Source: Pseudomonas sp. LS1212
GTDB taxonomy: Bacteria > Pseudomonadota > Gammaproteobacteria > Pseudomonadales > Pseudomonadaceae
Direction of reading: 5' to 3'
Assembly (NCBI RefSeq): GCF_024741815.1
Contig: NZ_CP102951.1
Span: 4,044,001-4,108,000, forward strand
Length of the DNA stretch: 64,000 nt
A model generated the notes under the pieces. It was not told where the DNA came from. It saw only the letters and a program-made list of their open reading frames with translations, and ran no database searches. Below are positions 9,672 to 18,569 of the stretch, one piece after another. The translations under genes and the position numbers were made by a program. Every line of letters starts with the position of its first letter. Position 1 is the stretch's first letter.

Positions 9672-10595
9672 TCAACGCCCCATCAGCGCCCGACGACCCT
9701 GCAACCCGCCGGTGTGGATAAAAATCAATCGCGTACCCACCTTGAATGCCCCCGCCTCCACCCGCTCACGCAACGCCAACAATGCCTTGCCGGTATACAA
9801 CGGCTCCAACGGTACCCCCGACTCCTCTTCACTGGCCTGGATAAACGCCAACAACGCCGCATCGACCTTGGCAAAGCCACCCCGGCTGGCATCGATCAAC
9901 TCATAGGCGGCATTCCTCGAGGTCACCAGCGCCTCGACATTGCGTTCAACTCCATGATCAATCGGCACGGCCATGGCACCATAAACCCTGTGCGCGCCCT
10001 GCTCGGCCAGCACCAGCCCGGCCAGGGTCGTTCCGGTACCGGCTGCCAACCACCAACCGTCATATCCAACCCAGCCCAGCGTTGCCAATTGGTTGCGCAC
10101 CTGCTCGACGATCAATGCGCAACCCCGGGCCCCTGACTCCCCGCCACCACCTTCAGGCACGCCGAGCCAGCCAGGGTATCGTTCGAGCCAGGGTTGCCAG
10201 AAGCCAGGTTGATGCCGCTCTCGGTAACCACCGTACCCGAGCCAGTGCAACTGCATGCCGAAGGCATGCAGGTCACGTACGGTCGGCGTGTCCTGGGCAT
10301 GACCACGCAACAGGCCTGCGGTGGCGAAGCCAAAGCGCCGGCCTGCCGCCGCCAGGGCATGCAAATGATTTGAATGAGCGCCACCGAGGCTGATGATGCC
10401 GCCGGCGCCAGTGCGCTGGGCAACTCGCAGGTGTTCGAGGAGTTTGAACCACTTGTTGCCGCTGATCAGTGGATCGATTTCATCCAGGCGCAGCACCGCC
10501 ACTTCGACGCCGGCCCGCTCCAGCCAGCTCAACGAGAGTCGCTGCAAGGGGGCGCATGGAAGACAGTCAAAAGACGCGATCAGTGAGAAAGACAT
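9672..10595 (-). CDS. 1-aminocyclopropane-1-carboxylate deaminase / D-cysteine desulfhydrase-like PLP enzyme
   Basis: The 307-residue protein is a fold-type II PLP enzyme. The cofactor lysine lies in SGNKWFKL (about residues 45-52), and the SLGGAHSNHLHALAAAG segment forms the phosphate/carboxylate site. The LAAGTGTTLAGL loop and C-terminal TGGLQG further fit this family. ACC deaminases and D-cysteine desulfhydrases are hard to separate from sequence; the sequence divergence and lack of context make desulfhydrase-like activity at least as likely as true ACC deamination. It converges with the DUF1853 gene. Confidence 0.85.
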   Translation of the reverse strand: MSFSLIASFDCLPCAPLQRLSLSWLERAGVEVAVLRLDEIDPLISGNKWFKLLEHLRVAQRTGAGGIISLGGAHSNHLHALAAAGRRFGFATAGLLRGHAQDTPTVRDLHAFGMQLHWLGYGGYRERHQPGFWQPWLERYPGWLGVPEGGGGESGARGCALIVEQVRNQLATLGWVGYDGWWLAAGTGTTLAGLVLAEQGAHRVYGAMAVPIDHGVERNVEALVTSRNAAYELIDASRGGFAKVDAALLAFIQASEEESGVPLEPLYTGKALLALRERVEAGAFKVGTRLIFIHTGGLQGRRALMGR

Positions 10596-10679
10596 TGGAA
10601 CAGGGGCTTTGCGCGAACAGGGAGACGCAGTCTAACAGTGCAGCGACGCCCGGATGCAGGCGCCGCCACACATTGCCTC

Positions 10680-12716
10680 TTACAGCTGCGCGGCCAGGCG
10701 CGAGCCCTGGTTGATGGCGCGCTTGGCATCCAGTTCGGCCGCGACATCCGCACCGCCGATCAGATGAACCGACTGGCCGGCCGCCAGCAAGCCATCCTGC
10801 AATTCACGCAGCGGGTCCTGGCCTGCGCAGATGATGATGTTATCCACAGGCAGAACCTGCGGCTCGCCTTCGCCAATGCGGATATGAAGCCCGCTATCGT
10901 CGATTTTCAGGTACTCGACACTGTTGAGCATCTGCACGCGCTTGTTCTTCAGGCCCGCACGGTGAATCCAGCCAGTCGTCTTGCCCAGGCCATCGCCAAC
11001 CTTGGACTTCTTGCGTTGCAGCAGGAACACCTGCCGCGCCGGGGCGTGGGGCTCTGGCGTAACGCCAGCGACACCGCCGCGCGCCTCCAATCGAGTATCG
11101 ATGCCCCACTCCTTCCAGAACGCCTCGCGGTCCTGGCTGGCCGCCACGCCCTGATGCACGAGGAACTCGGAGACGTCGAAACCGATCCCGCCGGCGCCGA
11201 TCACGGCCACCTTCTGCCCGACCGATTTGCGCTCCAGCAGTACATCGAGGTAGCCCAGCACCTTGTCATGCTCGATGCCGGGAATGGCTGGCAGGCGCGG
11301 GGCTATGCCGGTGGCCAGGATGATTTCGTCATAGCCACCCTTGACCAGATGTTCGACGTCCACGCGTGTGTTCAGGCACAGCTCGACGTTGCTGGTCTGC
11401 AGCTTGCGCTTGAAGTAGCGCAGGGTCTCGTAGAACTCTTCCTTGCCCGGCACGCGCTTGGCCACGTTGAACTGGCCGCCGATCTCGCTGGCGGAATCGA
11501 ACAGGGTTACCTCGTGGCCGCGTTCAGCCGCCACCGTGGCCGCCGAGAGCCCGGCAGGGCCGGCACCGACCACGGCGATCTTCTTGATCTGCTGCACCGG
11601 CAGGTAGTTGAGCTCGGTTTCATGGCACGCACGCGGGTTGACCAGGCAGGTGGTCAGCTTGCCGCCGAAGGTATGGTCCAGGCAGGCCTGGTTGCAGCCG
11701 ATGCAGGTGTTGATCTCATCGCCGCGCCCGGCGGCCGCCTTGTTGACGAACTCAGGGTCGGCCAGGAAAGGCCGCGCCATCGAGACCATGTCGGCGTCCC
11801 CTTCGGCCAGGATCTGCTCGGCGACTTCCGGGGTGTTGATGCGGTTGGTGGTGATCAGCGGGATGTTCACCGAGCCGCGCAGCTTTGCCGTGACCTTGGC
11901 GAACGCAGCGCGCGGCACCTTGGTGGCGATGGTCGGAATCCGTGCCTCGTGCCAGCCGATGCCGGTGTTGATCAAGGTCGCGCCGGCCTGCTCCACGGCC
12001 TGGGCCAACAGCACGATCTCTTCCCAGGTGCTGCCACCCTCGACCAGGTCGAGCATGGACAGACGGAAGATGATGATGAAATTCGGCCCGACCGCCTCCC
12101 GCACCCGGCGCACGATCTCTACCGGCAGGCGCATGCGGTTTTCGTAGCTGCCACCCCAGCGGTCGGTGCGATGGTTGGTGTGCGCTGCGAGGAACTGGTT
12201 GATGAAGTAGCCTTCGGAACCCATGATCTCGACGCCGTCATATTCGGCGACCTGGGCCAGTACCGAACAATTGACGAAGTCCTGGATCTGCTTCTCGATG
12301 CCTTCCTCGTCCAGCTCCCTGGGCTTGAACGGGTTGATCGGCGCCTGAATGGCGCTCGGCGCGACCTGCTTGGGGCTATAGGCATAGCGACCGGCGTGGA
12401 GGATCTGCATGCAGATCTTGCCACCGGCCTCGTGCACGGCACGGGTGACGATGCTGTGTTTCTGCGCTTCTTCGGCCGTCGTCAGTTTGGCCGCGCCGGA
12501 ATACACCCCGCCCTCTTCGTTGGGGCCGATGCCGCCGGTCACCATCAGGCCGACACCGCCACGGGCGCGTTCGGCGAAGTAGGCCGCCATACGTTCGAAA
12601 CCACCGGGCTTTTCTTCAAGGCCCGTGTGCATGGAGCCCATCAGGGTACGGTTGCGCAGGGTAGTGAAGCCCAGGTCCAGCGGGGACAACAGGTGCGGGT
12701 AGTGAGCAGCGGCCAT
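10680..12716 (-). CDS. fadH: NADPH-dependent 2,4-dienoyl-CoA reductase
   Basis: The 678-residue protein reduces 2,4-dienoyl-CoA intermediates during beta-oxidation of unsaturated fatty acids. An N-terminal old-yellow-enzyme FMN barrel (about 1-340) is followed by the 4Fe-4S cysteine cluster (CIGCNQAC ... TTCLVNP) and an FAD/NAD(P)-binding half with GAGPAGLSAA and GAGGIGFD nucleotide loops. The ATG at 12716 has a GGAG site; length matches E. coli FadH. It is the last core gene before the accessory island and is transcribed away from it. Confidence 0.95.
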   Translation of the reverse strand: MAAAHYPHLLSPLDLGFTTLRNRTLMGSMHTGLEEKPGGFERMAAYFAERARGGVGLMVTGGIGPNEEGGVYSGAAKLTTAEEAQKHSIVTRAVHEAGGKICMQILHAGRYAYSPKQVAPSAIQAPINPFKPRELDEEGIEKQIQDFVNCSVLAQVAEYDGVEIMGSEGYFINQFLAAHTNHRTDRWGGSYENRMRLPVEIVRRVREAVGPNFIIIFRLSMLDLVEGGSTWEEIVLLAQAVEQAGATLINTGIGWHEARIPTIATKVPRAAFAKVTAKLRGSVNIPLITTNRINTPEVAEQILAEGDADMVSMARPFLADPEFVNKAAAGRGDEINTCIGCNQACLDHTFGGKLTTCLVNPRACHETELNYLPVQQIKKIAVVGAGPAGLSAATVAAERGHEVTLFDSASEIGGQFNVAKRVPGKEEFYETLRYFKRKLQTSNVELCLNTRVDVEHLVKGGYDEIILATGIAPRLPAIPGIEHDKVLGYLDVLLERKSVGQKVAVIGAGGIGFDVSEFLVHQGVAASQDREAFWKEWGIDTRLEARGGVAGVTPEPHAPARQVFLLQRKKSKVGDGLGKTTGWIHRAGLKNKRVQMLNSVEYLKIDDSGLHIRIGEGEPQVLPVDNIIICAGQDPLRELQDGLLAAGQSVHLIGGADVAAELDAKRAINQGSRLAAQL

Positions 12717-12908
12717 AACAGACTCCACAACAAGCATTATCACGGTATGCGGGCGCCTCGAATGCAGCGGCGGGGCCCGTCGGTTATCTGGAGCTGACAT
12801 TAAAGAGCTATGCCAACACACTCAATGACCGAAAATGACAAGTTATTGATCCTGACGCGCAGCACGACTTGACCTTATCCTCGACCATCATGTTGCTAAA
12901 CCCGCAGC

Positions 12909-14600
12909 CTATTCATCCAGCGTGCCGGCGGACCCCGTGCAGGACAGTTGCGCCGCCGCGGCATAGAGCAGATCGAGCAGCGGATTCAGATGCAGGCTCG
13001 CGGGCTTCTGCGCCGCAATCATCCGCAGCCGCGACATGCCAGGCGAACGATTGGGCGAATCAGCGCTGACCGTTTGCCACAGCATTTGCAGCGTGCTTTC
13101 GAGGAAACCGCGGTTGGCGTCCGCATCGATCAGCAATACCACCCGCGTCAACGGCACAGTGTTCAGCAACTGGCCGATCTCGTAACGGCAGCCCTGGTTA
13201 GTGGCTGAGAAACTGCGCAGATCCATCAGCACTACGTCGGCAGACGCTGCCAGGCGCTGCATGGCCGGCTGCCAAGTGTCTGCATGGCAGAAGAACTCAT
13301 TGACCCGATGGCGGCCGTCCGAGTCCGCCCCGAGGGCACGGGCACGGAAGCGGCACTCCAGGTCGGCGGCGTCATGCACAAACTGGCGCGACAGCCGACC
13401 GCCGACGAAATCGAGAAACTCGTGCGGCTCCACCGTTGTGGTTGCCAGGTCCGGGCCAGCGATCAAGCTGATGTCGCCGCTGCGTAACCAGCGCTTGGCA
13501 AGCCCATCGAACAGCTGCTCGCTACGCGCGCCGAGCGCGAACACCCGCAACAGCAGCAGGGACGGCGGGTGCCCCGCCGCCTTGTCGAGCCGAGCGATGG
13601 CGAAGCCGATCCGTGTCACCGCCTTGTAGGCGGCAAAGGCGACCGGCCCGGTGAACACCCAGAGCCAACCCTCGAAGGACAGCGTGATCGACTGTACGAC
13701 GCCGAACAGCAGCCACATCGCATCCAGTGTCAGCCCCTGATCGTTACTGCGCCGCGCCAGATGGCGGCGGCCAAGCCATTTCAACCAGAACCAGCCCAGC
13801 ACCCCGGCGAGCACGGCGCCGAGTGCCATCGTGGCGAAGAACAAGCCATGCCCACCAAGGCCGACCCGCTGTCCGATGTCCACCAAGGTCCGCATCGCGG
13901 CCTCGCTGCTACCCAGCGCGGACACGGCCAGCTGCGAGCCGGTGACCGCAACGACCATGAAGGCCAGTACCAGTGGGCCGACCGCTCGAACCCGGCGATG
14001 CAGGAAGACGAGCAACAGAAGCGTCGCCGGCAAGTTGGTATAGAGCCAGAAGAACGCCAGCTGCCCCACCGCCAGCTCGGCATTGCGGTACAAGCCGTAG
14101 CTCACCACCGCCATCAGCATAACGAAATAGGCCACCGCCACCGCCATGCGCTGGCGACCGTTGACCGCCACCAGTAGGCCCACCGCCATCGCGACCGGCC
14201 AGACGTAACAGGATAGCAGCCAGAGGAAGCGCGCCAACACAAAGCCGTCGTTGCGGGTGAAGTACAACCAGGCGCCGCTGAGCACCAGTGCATAAACGAG
14301 GCCTGCAGCAACGTAGATGGCAGTGGCGATCCACAGGGATCGCCGCGCCTCACGCCGCGCGGCGGTAGCAGGCACGAAAGCGGGATCGACGAGCTCGATC
14401 TGCAGCGGGAACTGCGGCGGGCTCGCTGCAGCAGGTTGTGGCGGCCGCAATGTCTCATTCGCCGTCCTTGCCATTGAAGCGAGGATGGCGCGGCGATAGA
14501 GGGCAAGCAGAGCCAGCGATACCGGCGCAGTCAGGCCAGCACTGACCAGCACCAGGAAGGGCAACATGCCGGTGGTGATTAGCGTAGCCGGTGTAGACAC
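12909..14600 (-). CDS. Polytopic membrane protein with C-terminal soluble alpha/beta domain
   Basis: The 563-residue protein has about nine hydrophobic spans in its first 375 residues. The last 200 residues or so form a soluble domain starting at SLLLLRVFALG and holding ISLIAGPDL, GRHRVNEFFCHADTW and ADVVLMDLRSFSATNQGCRYEI, then VVLLIDAD. That alternation of strands with a VVLMDLR core resembles Rossmann-like TIR/SLOG-type domains, but I cannot assign a named family. The GTG at 14600 has an AGGGA site seven bases upstream; an ATG at 14567 is the alternative. It is divergent from the cytochrome operon and shares its 350-base promoter region, which suggests joint function. Confidence 0.75.
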   Translation of the reverse strand: MSTPATLITTGMLPFLVLVSAGLTAPVSLALLALYRRAILASMARTANETLRPPQPAAASPPQFPLQIELVDPAFVPATAARREARRSLWIATAIYVAAGLVYALVLSGAWLYFTRNDGFVLARFLWLLSCYVWPVAMAVGLLVAVNGRQRMAVAVAYFVMLMAVVSYGLYRNAELAVGQLAFFWLYTNLPATLLLLVFLHRRVRAVGPLVLAFMVVAVTGSQLAVSALGSSEAAMRTLVDIGQRVGLGGHGLFFATMALGAVLAGVLGWFWLKWLGRRHLARRSNDQGLTLDAMWLLFGVVQSITLSFEGWLWVFTGPVAFAAYKAVTRIGFAIARLDKAAGHPPSLLLLRVFALGARSEQLFDGLAKRWLRSGDISLIAGPDLATTTVEPHEFLDFVGGRLSRQFVHDAADLECRFRARALGADSDGRHRVNEFFCHADTWQPAMQRLAASADVVLMDLRSFSATNQGCRYEIGQLLNTVPLTRVVLLIDADANRGFLESTLQMLWQTVSADSPNRSPGMSRLRMIAAQKPASLHLNPLLDLLYAAAAQLSCTGSAGTLDE

Positions 14601-14952
14601 GACTGAATCCCTCGGTTTCGGGCATTTCAGTATAGGCAAGCATCACAGTCATACCGGCCGGGCGCCTTCCCCTCTCCCCACGAGGTCGCTGGCGCAATAC
14701 AGGCGTGCCTGCAGGCCCGACAGATGGCACTGTAAAGTTTCTTGCAAATGGGCTGCGGCCTGCTACGCCTTAATTGGACATACTGAACGGCGGATCGCCC
14801 TTGGGTGCGATGCGCTTTGCGGACTGACAGTACGCCTTCCTGCATCTCTTCTCTCGTGGAGTGCAGTCGATGACCCAAACGTTGTCAACAGCAGTGCTTC
14901 GGCGGCTTCTCGCCGTGTCTTATTGTCGGTCCGACCGCAAGGAGGTCGCCCA
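14601..14952. promoter_or_regulatory. Divergent intergenic region of the island
   Basis: About 350 bases separate the start of the membrane protein gene from the first cytochrome gene. The region must hold promoters for both directions. I see no gene and no clear palindromic operator. A strong AAGGAGG ribosome site lies at 14938-14944, eight bases before the first cytochrome start. The base composition is less extreme than that of the genes on each side. Confidence 0.4.
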
Positions 14953-17505
14953 ATGAAGCGTGCGCTGCTCGTTGCCATTCCCTTCGTGGTGTCTCTCCTC
15001 ATTGCCATCCCGCTGACCGCGGACACGCCGTCGCCTGCGGTCGCGCAGGCGACGGCCGAAACACGCAGCGTGCACGCGCAGGATGCGCCCTATTTTGCGG
15101 CTTGCGCACGCGAAGGGCTCAACGAATCGGAATGCGCCGGCCGTCTGATCTGGTTCAAGGCCACGGCGGGCAACGACCGTTTTCATACCTCCGTCTTCCA
15201 GCAGCGCGTCGGCGTACTGATCGACTGGTACCGCGTACTGCGCAGCGACCAGCGCGGCGACCGCTTCCGCGCCTGGGGCATCATCAACGATCCGGACTGC
15301 TGCACGCCGGGCTCGCCGGACTGCCCGGCGAAGAGCCTGGATGAGACCTACGGCATGGACTGGTGCCCGGGCGACGAGCAGATGCTCGGCTACGTCGGAC
15401 GCAGCGGCTATACCGATCCGGCCTGCGACTTCCGCGACGCGCTGCTGAAGGAAGGCGACGTGCATGGGCCAACCGACCAGCGCCAATCGGCCTGCGATCT
15501 GAAATTCGGCACCTCCACCGGCGCGCTCGGCATCCGCAAGTTTCCCAACCCGCGCTTCGACAAGGCGGTCTGGCAGCGGCTCAACGGCAACCCCGGCAGC
15601 TGGGAAGGCTACAACCGGCCGATTGCAGCCGCCGGCCCAGGCGAGGCGGCGCGCTCGCACCTGCAGGATGGCGCCATCGAGCCGCCCTTCCTCATAGGCA
15701 CCGCCTGCGGCTCCTGCCACATCGCCTTCGATCCGCTCAATCCACCCGCCGACCCGGCGAACCCCAAGTGGGAAAACATCAAGGGCCTGATCGGTAACCA
15801 GTACTCCCGCATCTCCGAAATCATGGTCTCGGGCATGCCCTCAAACACGCTGGAATGGCAGATGTTCGCCCATGCGCGGCCCGGCTCCAGCGACACCTCG
15901 GCGATTCCGACCGACCAGCTGAACAATCCGGGCACGATCAATGCCCTGATCAACATCGCCAAACGGCCGACCTTCGCCGACGAGCAGGTGCTGAAATGGC
16001 GCAAGGTGGCCTCCTGCGTCGACGACCCGGACGAAACCCGCTGCTGGTGCGAACCGGGACGCGACGGCAAGTGCTGGCGCAAGTCGCTCGTGAAGGACAC
16101 CGTGCACCACATTCTGAAGGGTGGCGAAGACTCGATCGGCGCGCTCGAGGCGATCCAGCGCGTGTATTTCAACATCGGCTCGTGCTCGGAACAGTGCTGG
16201 ATGAACCACCTGTCCGACCTGCGCCAGATCGATCCTCAACAGCGCGGCTTCGGCCAGACACCGTTCAACATCGGCCAGTGCCGGCGCGACTGTCCCAATT
16301 TCCGCGCCATCGAGGACCGACTGCCGAACATCCTCGATTTCTTCATGTCGGCCGAAGCGCACGTCACCGATCTGCGTGCCGCGCGCGAAAACCAGCTGCG
16401 CGCCACGACACCGGACGCCCGCTATACCGAGCATGACCTGATTGACGCCCTTGAGCGCGAATTCGGCGACAACGCAGTGGCGCGTGGCAGCCAGATCTTC
16501 GCCAACACCTGCGCGCGCTGCCATTCCAGCCAGCCGGAAGCGGCGGCCGGGCAGTTCGCCAGCCTCGACTTCCACAAGATCGACCTCGGCAGCGGCATGC
16601 GCGAGGAATGGCTGGGCAACGACCGCAGCACCCCGGTCTCCGAAGTCGGCACCTTCCGTTGCCGCGCCCTGCACTCCAACCACATGGCCGGCCACATCTG
16701 GCAGGAATACGGCTCCGAGACCCTGCGCGCGCAGCCGCCCGACCCCAATGTCAGAGAACCCGGAGACGGCGGGCGCGGCCACTATCGCAGCATCTCGCTG
16801 CTCAACCTGTGGGCGCACGCCCCCTTCCTGCACAACAACGCGCTCGGCCCCGAGCTGTGCGGCAAGCCGCAGCACGCCGCGAACGACTTCTACGCGATGC
16901 GCCCGCGCTACGTGGACGGCAGCAGCGTGAAGCTTCTGCCCGCCGAGCAGCAACCGGCCTGCTTCGAATACGACCCCAGCGTCGAAGGCCGCTACCGGCT
17001 GTACAAGATGTCGATGCAGGAGCTGCTGAACCCGGCGCAGCGTATCCCGAAAGTAACCTTGCTGAGCGAGGATGTCACCCTGCGCATCGGCCCACGCCTG
17101 TGGGACGGCACCGCGAAGGAAAAGCTGCTCGGCTTCGAACTCACCATCCCGAGCGAAATCGACGGCCGCGGTGTCACCGCCGGCACCATTGGTAACTTCC
17201 AGCACAAGCGGTTCATCGTCGATCTGGTGCGCTCCAAGACCGCGCCGCAGGAGCTGGAGACGAGTCTGGCCCAGCGTTTCGGCGAGGACACCGGCGGCAA
17301 GGTGCTTGCCGACCTGAAGGCGATCACCGGCGAACTGGTCGGCAAGCCGAATGCGTTGGTGGCGGCACTGAAGGCGCGCGCCCATCTGATCAAGCAGATC
17401 TACAGCAGCTGCGCCGCCGAGATCGAAAACGAAGGTCACCGCTTCGGCGAGGATCTGTCCGAGGCCGACAAGAAGGCGCTGATCGCCTTTCTTGCCACCT
17501 TGTAA
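14953..17505 (+). CDS. Large Cys-rich diheme c-type cytochrome
   Basis: The 850-residue protein has a signal peptide (about residues 1-31, ending AVAQA) and is periplasmic. Two haem c motifs are visible: CGSCH at 252-256 and CARCH at 520-524. Many more cysteines cluster in pairs (PDCCTPGSPDC, RCWCEPGRDGKCW, CSEQCW, CRRDCPN), suggesting disulfides or another metal site. The region LLNLWAHAPFLHNNALGP resembles the APYLHN segment of MauG/RoxA-type diheme proteins. The AAGGAGG site at the ATG is the strongest in the operon. It begins the island's rightward operon. Catalytic role unknown; peroxidase- or oxygenase-like chemistry is possible. Confidence 0.8.
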   Translation: MKRALLVAIPFVVSLLIAIPLTADTPSPAVAQATAETRSVHAQDAPYFAACAREGLNESECAGRLIWFKATAGNDRFHTSVFQQRVGVLIDWYRVLRSDQRGDRFRAWGIINDPDCCTPGSPDCPAKSLDETYGMDWCPGDEQMLGYVGRSGYTDPACDFRDALLKEGDVHGPTDQRQSACDLKFGTSTGALGIRKFPNPRFDKAVWQRLNGNPGSWEGYNRPIAAAGPGEAARSHLQDGAIEPPFLIGTACGSCHIAFDPLNPPADPANPKWENIKGLIGNQYSRISEIMVSGMPSNTLEWQMFAHARPGSSDTSAIPTDQLNNPGTINALINIAKRPTFADEQVLKWRKVASCVDDPDETRCWCEPGRDGKCWRKSLVKDTVHHILKGGEDSIGALEAIQRVYFNIGSCSEQCWMNHLSDLRQIDPQQRGFGQTPFNIGQCRRDCPNFRAIEDRLPNILDFFMSAEAHVTDLRAARENQLRATTPDARYTEHDLIDALEREFGDNAVARGSQIFANTCARCHSSQPEAAAGQFASLDFHKIDLGSGMREEWLGNDRSTPVSEVGTFRCRALHSNHMAGHIWQEYGSETLRAQPPDPNVREPGDGGRGHYRSISLLNLWAHAPFLHNNALGPELCGKPQHAANDFYAMRPRYVDGSSVKLLPAEQQPACFEYDPSVEGRYRLYKMSMQELLNPAQRIPKVTLLSEDVTLRIGPRLWDGTAKEKLLGFELTIPSEIDGRGVTAGTIGNFQHKRFIVDLVRSKTAPQELETSLAQRFGEDTGGKVLADLKAITGELVGKPNALVAALKARAHLIKQIYSSCAAEIENEGHRFGEDLSEADKKALIAFLATL

Positions 17506-17522
17506 GTGCAAGGGGAGCCGCC

Positions 17523-18416
17523 ATGAGGATCGCCACCTTCGCCATCTGTGCCGCCATCGCCCTCGGCGGATCCGGCTGCGGGTTCTTCAACCTCGACAAG
17601 AAGCCCCCAAACATCACCTTCGCCCCCTATGGCGAGGGCTATGCCGAGAAACCGGATTTCGCCCAGCTCGAATACCAGCACCCGCTGTCGCCGGAGGATC
17701 TCTACAAAATCACGCCGAAGAACCTGTCTTTCCTCGATCAGGAGCAGGTCGACCAGATCTATGCCCGGCTGTCAGCCGGGCCGATTCCGGACGGGCCTTT
17801 CGAAGGCGATCTGTTCTTTGCGCGCGGCAGCAGCGGCAAGCTGCGTCTGTCGGAAATCGCCGGCGGCGGGCTGCGGGGGCTGTTGGTGAATGTGGCTGGC
17901 CACAAGCTCGACCTGGTCGGTGAAACCCTGTGGAAGGGCAAGGTGTTCTATCGCGACGAGCGCCTGCTGCGCAATCGCATCGAGGATCTCGGTACGCTGA
18001 AAAAGCTCGGTCTGGTCGAGGAAAGCGCCGACCGACCGCTGCAGACCATCGAGGTTAACGGCAAGGATCAATGGCTGCTGTTCCCGGCCAAGCTGCACTG
18101 CGGACAAAGCCTGCTCGACAGCCGGCGCGAGTCGATCATCATCGACTACGCCTTCACCGACGAGCTGCCCGGCTACCGCCGTCTGCCGGACATGATGGCC
18201 GGGCGCGACGGCTTCGCAATCCGCGACGAGATCCGCATGGTGTACCCCGGTTTCTACCTCGGCCGCGCCTACATGGACCGCAGCTTCGTGGTGAATTTCG
18301 TGCTGTACAACGAGGAGATCGCCGAGCGCGGCCGCGGTGCCTTCATGGAAAGCGGCGAGGTACAGGAGGATTGCTGGACTGGCACGCAGGTCGCTCGCGC
18401 TCCGGGCGGCCAGTAA
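17523..18416 (+). CDS. Putative lipoprotein of unknown function
   Basis: The 297-residue protein has a short hydrophobic leader and a lipobox-like LGGSGC with Cys19; Gly at the next position would favour the outer membrane. Position -3 is Gly rather than Leu, which is atypical. The mature part contains PIPDGPFEGDLFFA, LVGETLWKGKVF and IRDEIRMVYPGFYLGRAYM, a pattern I associate with uncharacterised proteins that carry a -WKGK- segment and an -APGLYLG- type segment. It starts 17 bases after the first cytochrome gene with an AGGGGAG site, so it is in the same operon. No enzymatic motif is recognised. Confidence 0.75.
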   Translation: MRIATFAICAAIALGGSGCGFFNLDKKPPNITFAPYGEGYAEKPDFAQLEYQHPLSPEDLYKITPKNLSFLDQEQVDQIYARLSAGPIPDGPFEGDLFFARGSSGKLRLSEIAGGGLRGLLVNVAGHKLDLVGETLWKGKVFYRDERLLRNRIEDLGTLKKLGLVEESADRPLQTIEVNGKDQWLLFPAKLHCGQSLLDSRRESIIIDYAFTDELPGYRRLPDMMAGRDGFAIRDEIRMVYPGFYLGRAYMDRSFVVNFVLYNEEIAERGRGAFMESGEVQEDCWTGTQVARAPGGQ

Positions 18417-18569
18417 CCCAAAGCGTCGTTCCCGCGAAATGAGAGAAGCAGCGAGTTTTGCGGCAGCCTTGATGGCTACGCCCAGGGCGCGTTTCAGCCG
18501 ACTGCGACGAATCCAGGCCCGCCCCGGATCGACAGGAAGCAGCACTGGGCATGGTGGGAGCAGCGGAGG

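Noticed and set aside
9672..10595. Naming the PLP enzyme acdS (true ACC deaminase)
   Set aside because: Sequence alone does not separate ACC deaminase from D-cysteine desulfhydrase, so no symbol is given.
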